Positions 52,108 through 59,569 of a stretch of 64,000 bases of DNA are shown piece after piece. The stretch comes from Dyella sp. GSA-30 (GTDB lineage Bacteria > Pseudomonadota > Gammaproteobacteria > Xanthomonadales > Rhodanobacteraceae). The first letter of the stretch is position 1; every line of letters starts with the position of its first letter. Location of the stretch: contig NZ_AP027042.1 of the NCBI RefSeq assembly GCF_027924605.1, positions 4,007,524 through 4,071,523 on the forward strand. The letters run 5' to 3'. A model generated the notes under the pieces. That model did not search any database, had not been told where the DNA came from, and worked only from the letters and a program-made list of their open reading frames with translations. Both the position numbers and the translations under genes were made by a program.

Positions 52108-52436
52108 ATCATCCCCCCCGGGTCAACATTTCGAAAATCCTATTCCGCGGGATCCGCGCAGATCGTCGCCCTGTCGGAGCGAGAAACGGTCACAGATCCC
52201 GGGATGGCATCATTTTTCAAAGCTTGTCTTTTCAATCGTGCCATCCCGCGACCACAAGCCACCTGGGCGTGTATGCCGTGAAGAACGCTAGCGCTAAAGC
52301 TTCGTCGCCACAACTGGTAAGACTTTTTTTCGGACAAATCCGATAATTCTTGAGGGCTGCTACGACGCCCTGGCTAAAAAAAACAAAAAGCCGGCTAGTC
52401 ACCGGCTTTTTGTATATCAACCACCTTAGCCAACGA
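52108..52436. other. Intergenic region between the small membrane protein and fusA
   Basis: No gene seen. It carries the promoter of the small membrane protein at its left side and the fusA terminator at the right. A short stem AGGGC-N9-GCCCT lies near 52352-52372. Confidence 0.5.
52385..52411 (-). terminator. Terminator of the stand-alone fusA gene
   Basis: A perfect 10-bp stem AAAAAGCCGG / CCGGCTTTTT with a 7-base loop, flanked by a run of A on its left side, which reads as a T-run on the minus strand. It begins 26 bp after the fusA stop and could work in both directions. Confidence 0.88.
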
Positions 52437-54584
52437 TTACTTGGCCTTGGTTTCCTTTTCCATCAACGTGGCGACCATATTGGCCGGCACTTCCTGGTAA
52501 CGGTCGAACTCCATGGTGAAGTTGCCGCGGCCGCTGGTGGCCGAGCGCAGGAAGTTGATGTAGCCGAACATTTCGGCCAGCGGCACATAGCCCTGGACGA
52601 ACGACGACGTACCACGCTGGCCCTGGTCGCTGACCGAGCCACGACGACGGTTGATGTCGCCGATGACGTCGCCGAGGTAATCGGCTTCGGTCACCACTTC
52701 GAGCTTCATCACCGGCTCGAGCAGCTTGGGCTTGGACATCTTCTGCGCTTCGCGGAAGCAGGCGCGACCGGCGATTTCGAAGGCCAGCGCCGAGGAGTCG
52801 ACGTCATGGAACTTGCCGTCCACGAGGCGTGCCTTGAAATCCAGCACTTCGTAACCGGCGATCTGGCCCTGGCGCGACTCCACCTTGATGGCGTGCTCGA
52901 CGGCCGGGATGTATTCGCGCGGCACGCGGCCACCGACCACTTCGTCGGAGAACACCACGCCCGAACCCGGCTCGCCCGGCTCGAAGATGATCTTCACTTC
53001 GGCGAACTGACCCGAACCACCCGACTGCTTCTTGTGGGTGTAGACATGTTCGACGGTCTGACCAAAGGCTTCGCGGAAGCTGACCTTGGGCTTGCCCATG
53101 TTCGCTTCCACACCCAGCTCGGTGCGCATACGATCGATGGTGATTTCCAGATGCAGCTCGCCCATGCCCTTGAGCACGGTCTGACCGGTTTCCTGGTCGA
53201 CTTCCATGCGCAGCGACGGATCAGCCTTGACCATCTTGTAGAGCGCGGTGGACATCTTGTCGATGTCGTTGCGGCTCTTGGGCTCCACCGCCACGCTGAT
53301 CACCGGATCGGGGAAGCGCATGCGCTCCAGCAGCACCGGATGGTTCGGATCGGTGAGCGAGTCGCCGGTCTCGGTTTCCTTCATCGACACGAAAGCGCAG
53401 ATGTCGCCGGCGCGGACTTCGTCGATTTCCTTGGTGGTGTTGGCTTGCACTTCGACGATACGGCCGATGCGCTCTTTCTTGCCGCGGGTGACGTTCTGCA
53501 GCGTGTCGCCCTTCTTGATCACGCCCGAGTAGATACGGGTGAAGGTCAGCGTACCGAACTGGTCGTTGATGACCTTGAAGGCCAGCGCGCGCACGGGTGC
53601 GTCGTCGGTCACCAGCTGTTCGCCGATGACGTTACCGTCTTCGTCCACCATCGAGATGCCGCCGTTCTCGCCCGGGTACGGCATGTAGTCGATGACGCCG
53701 TCGAGCAGCTGCTGCACGCCCTTGTTACGGTACGAGGAGCCGCAGAACACCGGCACGATCTCGCCCTTCACGCAACCCTTGCGGATGAACTTCTTGAGGT
53801 CTTCGATCGACGGCACGGTGCCTTCGCCAAGATAGGCGTCCAGCGCGGCTTCGTCCTGCTCCACGGCCGTCTCGATCGACTGCATGCGCAGCTCTTCGAG
53901 CTTGGACACCCACTCCTTGTCGGCGGCCGAGGCGAAGTTCTTGATCTTGTCGTGGCCGGCGATGTCGGCGAGCGGGATGGTTTCCCACTTGCTGTCCTTG
54001 TCGTCGCCCAGCCAGATGTAGCCGACGCCGGCGATCAGGTCGGCCATGCCGATGAATTCGTCGTGGCTGCCCAGCGGGATCTGGCACAGCAGCGCGTTGG
54101 CGCCCAGGCGGTTACGGATGCCGTCGACGCAATGTTTGAAGTTGGCGCCGATACGGTCCATCTTGTTGACGTAGCACATGCGCGGCACGTTGTACTGGTC
54201 GGCCAGACGCCAGTTGGTCTCGGTCTGCGGTTCCACACCGGCCACGCCGTCGAACACCACCACGGCGCCGTCGAGCACGCGCAGCGAACGGTTCACCTCG
54301 ATGGTGAAGTCCACGTGTCCGGGGGTATCGATCACGTTGATCTGGTGACCCTTCCACTCGGTCGACACGGCGGCCGACTGAATGGTGATACCACGCTTGC
54401 GCTCCTGCTCCATGTAGTCGGTCGTGGTCGAGCCCTTGCCGTCCTTCGTGTCATGCACGTCGACGATCTGGTGCTTCTTGCCGGTGTAGTACAGCACGCG
54501 CTCGGTCGTGGTGGTCTTGCCGGCGTCGATGTGCGCAATGATGCCGATGTTACGGTAAAGCGAAAGCGGTTTCTGGCGTGCCAT
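52437..54584 (-). CDS. fusA: Translation elongation factor G, stand-alone paralogue
   Basis: A 715-residue EF-G. The GTPase boxes are [30 protein letters not shown] and [10 protein letters not shown], followed by domains II-V. It differs from the str-operon type by an insertion after switch I ([20 protein letters not shown]) and by [16 protein letters not shown]. It is not next to rpsL, rpsG or tuf; it has its own terminator. Many gammaproteobacteria keep a second EF-G, so this is probably the second copy; whether it works in elongation, ribosome recycling or stress is not visible. Confidence 0.95.
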   Translation of the reverse strand: MARQKPLSLYRNIGIIAHIDAGKTTTTERVLYYTGKKHQIVDVHDTKDGKGSTTTDYMEQERKRGITIQSAAVSTEWKGHQINVIDTPGHVDFTIEVNRSLRVLDGAVVVFDGVAGVEPQTETNWRLADQYNVPRMCYVNKMDRIGANFKHCVDGIRNRLGANALLCQIPLGSHDEFIGMADLIAGVGYIWLGDDKDSKWETIPLADIAGHDKIKNFASAADKEWVSKLEELRMQSIETAVEQDEAALDAYLGEGTVPSIEDLKKFIRKGCVKGEIVPVFCGSSYRNKGVQQLLDGVIDYMPYPGENGGISMVDEDGNVIGEQLVTDDAPVRALAFKVINDQFGTLTFTRIYSGVIKKGDTLQNVTRGKKERIGRIVEVQANTTKEIDEVRAGDICAFVSMKETETGDSLTDPNHPVLLERMRFPDPVISVAVEPKSRNDIDKMSTALYKMVKADPSLRMEVDQETGQTVLKGMGELHLEITIDRMRTELGVEANMGKPKVSFREAFGQTVEHVYTHKKQSGGSGQFAEVKIIFEPGEPGSGVVFSDEVVGGRVPREYIPAVEHAIKVESRQGQIAGYEVLDFKARLVDGKFHDVDSSALAFEIAGRACFREAQKMSKPKLLEPVMKLEVVTEADYLGDVIGDINRRRGSVSDQGQRGTSSFVQGYVPLAEMFGYINFLRSATSGRGNFTMEFDRYQEVPANMVATLMEKETKAK

Positions 54585-54677
54585 AGTGGCCGGCTCCGAG
54601 ATTTATCAGACGATGGTAAACCGCTAATTATACGCGCAAATGATTGCCAGTGGTGGCTTGTGTGACGCCGAAGTGCG

Positions 54678-56048
54678 TCAGGGCGCCTGCCAGGCAGGCG
54701 TAGACGAACCCAAAGCGCTCGCAGGCCTTGAGAAATGCAGGCCGAGCCCTCCCATCGATACGGGCGATATCAGCCTCTGCGCCGGCCCCCATGCGGTGGT
54801 TTCGATGTCCGGAGCCCGGTCGAGTTCGGTTTCCGGCGCCAGCGCGGACGAATCTGACTGCCGGCCCAGATCGAGCAGCAGCTTGGCCGTGCGAGCGAGG
54901 GAGAGCCGCGTGATGCAGCCGAAGCCATCGCGCCGGCGATGCGCAAGGCCACGGAGCGCCGCGGCAGCCATCACATAACCGGTACCGTGATCGAGTGCCT
55001 GCACCGGTAGCGGTACCGGCTGCTCGGCCCCACGCCAGTCCATGCCGTCGTGCGCGATGCCTGTGCTCATTTGCACCAGGCTGTCGAACCCCCGGCGACC
55101 GGACCAGGGCCCGGTCGCCCCGTAGGCGTTCAGGCTAACGTCGACCAGGCCCGGACGAAGCCTTTGCCGTGTTTCGGCGTCATAACCAAGCCGGTCCAGG
55201 GCGCCGGTACGGTAGCCGTGAATTAGCACATCCGATGTCGCCAGCAGGGATTCGAAGATGGCGCGATCGCCCGTCGAGCGCAGATCGAGCCGCGCGCAAC
55301 GCTTGCCCGGCGTCACCTCCGGTATCAGCGCGGGCTCGTCCCAGTCAGGCGGATCGATGCGCAACACCTCGGCACCCCAGCCGGCAAGAAAACGCGTCGC
55401 GACCGGTCCGGCCAGTACACGCGTGAGGTCCAGCACGCGAATGCCGGCGAGCGGACGCAACGCGTCGATCGCTGAGCCGCCATCGGCAGCCGATGTACCT
55501 CGTTCGTTATGTATCAAGGGCTCCGCGTTCACCGCCCTGCCCTGGGGATGATCGCTCCACTCGGCGACGCTGTGCATCTGTGCGGCACAGCCGCCGGCCT
55601 CGACGATCGCTTGCTCCAGCTCCGTCGCATTCCACCGGGATACCGCCGATGCCATGGCCTGCTTGTCCGCATGCGGCCCCAATACCCGCTGGGCGGCAGC
55701 CCGATGCGCCGGCGCATTGGTATGTAGACGAATCCAGCCATCCTGCGCACGGTAGTCTCCCGCCAGCGCATCCCATGGCGCCGGCGGCATCCAGCCTTGT
55801 GGCCGGATAGATGCGTAGAACCACATCGAGGCAAGCCGGCGATCGATGACAATGCCTTCGCTGTGGCTATCGATCCATTCGTCCAGCGCCAGCGCGGCGG
55901 CCGCGATGGTGGCGCTGGCAAAATCAGTCACGAAAAAGGCCGAAGGTAACGCGCCTTCCGAGGTCAAAGACAGCGTATCCAGGCGGCTGTGATCGCCACC
56001 GCATGCCGACCATACCGTCTCGGTCAATGCGTATGCCCTGTCGCTCAT
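54678..56048 (-). CDS. Class III (CaiB/BaiF) CoA transferase
   Basis: A 456-residue protein, longer than the usual 400 because of a two-part layout: residues 1-190 resemble a degenerate half, and 200-430 carry the clear signature RPLAGIRVLDLTRVLAGPVATRFLAGWGAEVLRIDPP, then LVDVSLNAYGATGPWSGRRGFDSLVQMSTGIA. The Asp in RRGFDSL corresponds to the catalytic Asp of formyl-CoA transferase. It moves CoA between carboxylic acids; acceptor and donor are unknown. It lies 93 bp upstream of fusA on the same strand. Confidence 0.87.
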   Translation of the reverse strand: MSDRAYALTETVWSACGGDHSRLDTLSLTSEGALPSAFFVTDFASATIAAAALALDEWIDSHSEGIVIDRRLASMWFYASIRPQGWMPPAPWDALAGDYRAQDGWIRLHTNAPAHRAAAQRVLGPHADKQAMASAVSRWNATELEQAIVEAGGCAAQMHSVAEWSDHPQGRAVNAEPLIHNERGTSAADGGSAIDALRPLAGIRVLDLTRVLAGPVATRFLAGWGAEVLRIDPPDWDEPALIPEVTPGKRCARLDLRSTGDRAIFESLLATSDVLIHGYRTGALDRLGYDAETRQRLRPGLVDVSLNAYGATGPWSGRRGFDSLVQMSTGIAHDGMDWRGAEQPVPLPVQALDHGTGYVMAAAALRGLAHRRRDGFGCITRLSLARTAKLLLDLGRQSDSSALAPETELDRAPDIETTAWGPAQRLISPVSMGGLGLHFSRPASALGSSTPAWQAP

Positions 56049-56149
56049 CGCCTGCTTTCCCGCCGGTTTTACCGCGGGCGATTGTGCAACATCAGCTGCA
56101 CAGGTATCGAGTGAAGCAGTCGCTGTCTTGACTGAAGAGTCAGGCGCGG

Positions 56150-56653
56150 CTAAGCCGAGGTATTCAACAAAGTGCCCGAACTGCTGTCCCCCATCTGCGT
56201 CAAAGCCTCGGCCAGCTTCTGCATGGCCGATTGCAATTGGCCCAGTGTCGTCGCAACGCCGGACTGCGCCGCCGTCACCCGGGCAAGCGTTGCCGGGTTG
56301 TCCGGGCTGCTTTGCGCGGTGGCCGTCTTGAGTTCCTGCTGTTCGCGCTGTAACTGCTTCTCAAGCTGCTCGATCAGCTTGAGCAAGGCCTCGACCGCCG
56401 GACTGCTCTGCGACTTGGCGCTGCCGCTGTCATTGGAGGCCTGCGTCGTGGGACGCGACTGGATATCCACATGTGCGCCACTGCTGCCGTTCGCATCGGC
56501 AGACGAGATCGAACGGACATCCACTTTGGGTGGGGTGATCATCGAACTTCCGCGGATTAGTCCCTTAATGCGTTTCTCATCGTCCACGTCGGCAAGAACT
56601 TTAGCCGCAGTTCGATCCATGCCGCCAAAATGAATGAATGATAAATATTCCAT
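56150..56653 (-). CDS. Hypothetical coiled-coil protein (FlxA-like features)
   Basis: About 167 residues if begun at ATG 56653; a TTG at 56668 and an ATG at 56542 (MITPPKVDVRSISSAD) are alternatives, and none has a strong ribosome site. After a Ser/Asn-rich linker, residues of about 85-160 form a coiled coil (LLKLIEQLEKQLQREQQELK ... LGQLQSAMQKLAEALTQMG). The Ser-rich linker plus Gln-rich coil resembles FlxA-like proteins, but this is a weak similarity. It diverges from ohrR, and its start region overlaps the ohrR operator area. Confidence 0.6.
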   Translation of the reverse strand: MEYLSFIHFGGMDRTAAKVLADVDDEKRIKGLIRGSSMITPPKVDVRSISSADANGSSGAHVDIQSRPTTQASNDSGSAKSQSSPAVEALLKLIEQLEKQLQREQQELKTATAQSSPDNPATLARVTAAQSGVATTLGQLQSAMQKLAEALTQMGDSSSGTLLNTSA

Positions 56654-56672
56654 ATTGATCGCTTGCAATTAA

Positions 56673-56684
56673 ATAGCACGCTAT
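56673..56684. promoter_or_regulatory. Palindrome ATAGCACGCTAT upstream of ohrR
   Basis: A 12-bp palindrome (ATAGC-AC-GCTAT) 15 bp before the ohrR ATG. The same ATAGC-N2-GCTAT motif occurs twice before ohr. Probable OhrR autoregulatory site. Confidence 0.7.
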
Positions 56685-56699
56685 GTAAATTACGAGCCC

Positions 56700-57164
56700 A
56701 TGAAGACCCAGCCCTCCATCAGCAAGAACGATCTGCCTGCGCCGACGCTCGATGGCCAGTTGTGCTTCGCGCTGTATTCGGCCGGTCTGGCCATGAACAA
56801 GGTCTACCGGAAGCTGCTGCGCGAGTTGGACATTACCTATCCGCAATACCTTGTCATGCTGACCCTGTGGGAAAACCCGAGCATGAGCGTGTCCGAGATC
56901 GGCGAACGCCTGTATCTGGATTCGGCAACGCTCACCCCCTTGCTCAAACGCCTGGAAGCTGCCGGCTTTGTGTTGCGCCAGCGCTCCCGTGAAGACGAAC
57001 GTCAGGTTGTCATCACCCTGACCGAGCAAGGGCGCAAGTTGAAGTCAAAAGCCAGCGATGTGCAGTTCGGTGTTTTTTGCGCAACGCAATGCGCGCCCGA
57101 CGAGCTGATGAAGCTCAAGGACGATCTGCAGATGTTGCGTACCAAGTTGTCCAGCGAGAATTGA
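56700..57164 (+). CDS. ohrR: Organic peroxide-sensing MarR-family repressor
   Basis: A 154-residue MarR-type regulator. It has the reactive Cys22 in [12 protein letters not shown], the conserved tyrosines ([12 protein letters not shown]), a winged helix ([30 protein letters not shown]) with the RxREDERQV wing, and Cys127/Cys131 near the end. Cys22 plus Cys127 is the two-cysteine arrangement known from Xanthomonas OhrR, where oxidation forms an intersubunit disulfide and releases DNA. It lies 73 bp upstream of ohr. Confidence 0.94.
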   Translation: MKTQPSISKNDLPAPTLDGQLCFALYSAGLAMNKVYRKLLRELDITYPQYLVMLTLWENPSMSVSEIGERLYLDSATLTPLLKRLEAAGFVLRQRSREDERQVVITLTEQGRKLKSKASDVQFGVFCATQCAPDELMKLKDDLQMLRTKLSSEN

Positions 57165-57190
57165 AAGCAAACCTTTTTTCGATCATAAAC

Positions 57191-57202
57191 ATAGCGCGCT
57201 AT
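57191..57202. promoter_or_regulatory. Palindrome ATAGCGCGCTAT upstream of ohr
   Basis: Perfect 12-bp palindrome 35 bp before the ohr ATG. It shares the adjoining ATGT/ACAT flank with the site before ohrR, in opposite orientation. Confidence 0.7.
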
Positions 57203-57205
57203 TAA

Positions 57206-57217
57206 ATAGCTAGCTAT
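57206..57217. promoter_or_regulatory. Palindrome ATAGCTAGCTAT upstream of ohr
   Basis: A third copy of ATAGC-N2-GCTAT, centred 15 bp from the second, overlapping the region where the ohr promoter should lie. Occupancy of both sites would block transcription. Confidence 0.65.
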
Positions 57218-57237
57218 CCATACCCAGGAGAGAGACC

Positions 57238-57663
57238 ATGAGCATCCAGAACGTTCTTTATCGCGCCCAAGCCAAAGCCACCGGTGGTCGTGACGGCCGC
57301 GCCGTTTCGTCCGACGGCGTCCTCGATGTACAGCTGACCACCCCCAAGGAGTTGGGCGGTAACGGTGCGCATGGCACCAATCCGGAACAGCTGTTTGCCG
57401 CCGGTTACTCGGCTTGCTTCCTCGGCGCGTTGAAGTACGTCGCCGGCCAGGAGAAGAAGGCGCTCCCCGCCGACACCTCCATCACCGGCCAGGTCGGCAT
57501 TGGTCCGATTCCGACCGGGTTTGGTATCGAAGTCGAATTGACCATCTCGATCCCGGGGCTGGCTCGTGAAGAAGCCGAAGCGCTGGTGCAGAAGGCGCAT
57601 ATCGTGTGCCCGTATTCGAATGCTACGCGCGGCAATATCGATGTGACGTTGACTGTGGTTTGA
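57238..57663 (+). CDS. ohr: Organic hydroperoxide resistance protein (thiol peroxidase)
   Basis: A 141-residue Ohr/OsmC-fold enzyme. Catalytic Cys60 ([11 protein letters not shown]) and resolving Cys124 ([17 protein letters not shown]) are both present, as are the substrate-pocket Arg near 21 and the Glu of [18 protein letters not shown] precedes the ATG. It reduces organic hydroperoxides with lipoyl-type reductants. It is controlled by the adjacent OhrR and followed by a strong terminator. Confidence 0.96.
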   Translation: MSIQNVLYRAQAKATGGRDGRAVSSDGVLDVQLTTPKELGGNGAHGTNPEQLFAAGYSACFLGALKYVAGQEKKALPADTSITGQVGIGPIPTGFGIEVELTISIPGLAREEAEALVQKAHIVCPYSNATRGNIDVTLTVV

Positions 57664-57689
57664 TTCGATTAAAAGAATGAAGAGGAAGG

Positions 57690-57722
57690 CCGCCTGGTGA
57701 TGCAGGCGGTTTTTCTTTTTTT
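57690..57722 (+). terminator. Intrinsic terminator of ohr
   Basis: Stem CCGCCTG / CAGGCGG with a 6-base loop, followed by TTTTTCTTTTTTT. It begins 26 bp after the ohr stop codon. Confidence 0.93.
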
Positions 57723-57742
57723 GGTGTGGCGAGGCTTAAGAG

Positions 57743-57809
57743 CCCCCCCCCCCCTCACCCCAACCCTCTCCCCTGGCTTTGCCGGGGGAGAGGGTTGGGG
57801 TGAGGGGGG
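57743..57809. repeat. CCCTCACCCCAACCCTCTCCC palindrome, single complete copy
   Basis: A long hairpin: CCCTCACCCCAACCCTCTCC on the left mirrors GGAGAGGGTTGGGGTGAGGG on the right, with CTGGCTTTGCCGG-like sequence in the centre. It matches the pair at 614-750. A run of eleven C precedes it. Confidence 0.88.
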
Positions 57810-57842
57810 AGCTGGAGGCGATGCGAAGCGAGCCTGCTGGCC

Positions 57843-59441
57843 TCAAGAAAGCATCAACGAAGCCGCACGCTCGGCAATCATGATCGTAGGCGCATTGGTA
57901 TTACCGCTGATCAACGTCGGCATCACCGATGCATCGACAACACGTAGACCATCGATACCGCGCACACGCAACTCGCTGTCGACAACGGCGTCGTTGTCAT
58001 TGCCCATCCGACACGTGCCGACCGGATGATAAATCGTCTCTGCACGGCGACGGATAAAGTCCTCGATATCCGCATCGTTCTGCAGCACACGCTCGGGATA
58101 GCGCGGTTCGCCGCGATGCGGCGCGAATGCCGGCTGATTGAGAATGGTCCTCGATACCTTGGCCACCTCGATCATCAGCTTCAGGTCATGCCCTTCCGGA
58201 TCGCTGAGATAGTTGGCGTCGATAGACGCCGCCCTGGTCGGATCGGGCGACGCCAGGCGGATACGGCCGCGGCTACGCGGGTGCAAGTAGCACGCATGCA
58301 AGGTGTAACCCCGCCCCGGCAATTCCCGATTGCCGTGATCGTCCAGCTGCGCGGGAATGAAGTGAAACTGGATATCGCAGCGGTCGTCCTGGGCAAAGCG
58401 GCTCCGCACGAATCCGCCGCCCTCGGCGGCGTTGCTCGTGCCTGGTCCATCGCGATGCATCAGATAGCGCAACGCCACCGCCGGTTCGTTGAGGTGATCG
58501 TACGTCACCGGCCACGTGGTACCGGTGACCGAGCAGATATCCAGATGATCCTGCAGATTGCCGCCCACACCGGGCAGGTCCGCAGCAACATTGATACCCT
58601 GACTGCGCAGATGATCGGCAGGACCCAGCCCCGATAGCATCAACAATTGCGGGCTGTTGATCGCACCGCCGGCAAGAATGACCTGGTTCGCCTCGATCCG
58701 GCTGCCATCGACAAGCTCCACGCCATAGGCCCGACCGCGATCGATCAATACCCGCGCCACCTGCGCGCGCGTGCGTACCTCGAGATTGCCGCGTGCCCGT
58801 GCCGGTTGCAGATAGGCGGTTGCCGCCGAGCATCGGCTGCCGTTGCGCTGGGTAACCTGATAAAGCCCGAAGCCCTCCTGCGCGGCGCCATTGAAGTCCG
58901 AATTGCGGGGGTAGCCCGCCTGGACCCCGGCCTCGACAAAGACGTCCGACAACGGATGGTGATAACGCAGATCCGAGACCCCAAGCGGGCCGTCCGCGCC
59001 ATGCAAGTCGTCGGCGCCGCGCGTATTGCCCTCGGAACGACGGAACCATGGCAATACCTGATCCCAGGACCAGCGGGCATCGCCGGTCGCCTGCACCCAG
59101 GCGTCGTAGTCCTCGGGCACACCCCGGATGTAGCACATCGCGTTGATCGAACTGGAGCCGCCCAGGGTCTTGCCGCGCGGCCACCACAGACGCCGGCCGC
59201 CCAGTTGAGGCTGCGGCTCGGTGAAATAGCTCCAGCCGAACCAGCGCCCGCCATACAGACGCCGCAGCCCGCGTGGGTAGCCGACCAGTTTGGCCAACCC
59301 GATGGGCATATGGATCAAGGGATGCCAGTCGGCCGGCCCGGCTTCCAGCAACAAGACCTTCTGGGCAGGCAACTCGCTCAATCGATGCGCCAGTACGCAA
59401 CCGGCCGAGCCGCCGCCAACGATCACGTAGTCGTACGTCAT
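57843..59441 (-). CDS. GMC family FAD-dependent oxidoreductase
   Basis: A 532-residue flavoenzyme from the ATG ending at 59441, with AAGGGGA upstream. The FAD-binding motif VIVGGGSAGCVLAHRLSE is at the N-terminus; GGSSSINAMCYIRG and GAINSPQLLMLSGLGP are the two GMC signatures. The active-site His is in YHPVGTCRMG and the second polar residue in SGNTNAPTIMIAE. The size and motifs fit the alcohol/choline dehydrogenase branch; no signal peptide is seen. The donor alcohol is unknown. It follows the TonB receptor but a strong terminator separates them. Confidence 0.92.
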   Translation of the reverse strand: MTYDYVIVGGGSAGCVLAHRLSELPAQKVLLLEAGPADWHPLIHMPIGLAKLVGYPRGLRRLYGGRWFGWSYFTEPQPQLGGRRLWWPRGKTLGGSSSINAMCYIRGVPEDYDAWVQATGDARWSWDQVLPWFRRSEGNTRGADDLHGADGPLGVSDLRYHHPLSDVFVEAGVQAGYPRNSDFNGAAQEGFGLYQVTQRNGSRCSAATAYLQPARARGNLEVRTRAQVARVLIDRGRAYGVELVDGSRIEANQVILAGGAINSPQLLMLSGLGPADHLRSQGINVAADLPGVGGNLQDHLDICSVTGTTWPVTYDHLNEPAVALRYLMHRDGPGTSNAAEGGGFVRSRFAQDDRCDIQFHFIPAQLDDHGNRELPGRGYTLHACYLHPRSRGRIRLASPDPTRAASIDANYLSDPEGHDLKLMIEVAKVSRTILNQPAFAPHRGEPRYPERVLQNDADIEDFIRRRAETIYHPVGTCRMGNDNDAVVDSELRVRGIDGLRVVDASVMPTLISGNTNAPTIMIAERAASLMLS

Positions 59442-59512
59442 GCCGTCCCCTTCCCTTGAGCGTCGAGGGATCATGCGCGAGTACGAGGCACTTGGAAACT
59501 TGCGGCGCAGCG

Positions 59513-59542
59513 AAAAAAAACGTGCCGCCCGAAGGCGGCACG
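59513..59542 (-). terminator. Terminator of the TonB receptor gene
   Basis: On the minus strand a 9-bp stem CGTGCCGCC / GGCGGCACG closes with a TTCG tetraloop and is followed by eight T. It begins 28 bp after the receptor stop. Confidence 0.94.
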
Positions 59543-59569
59543 TCGCTATGGTCTGCCGGGACTCAACAA

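Noticed and set aside
52350-54665. 771-codon plus-strand frame opposite fusA
   Set aside because: A shadow of strong codon bias in EF-G; His/Val/Leu-rich nonsense composition, while the minus frame is full-length EF-G.
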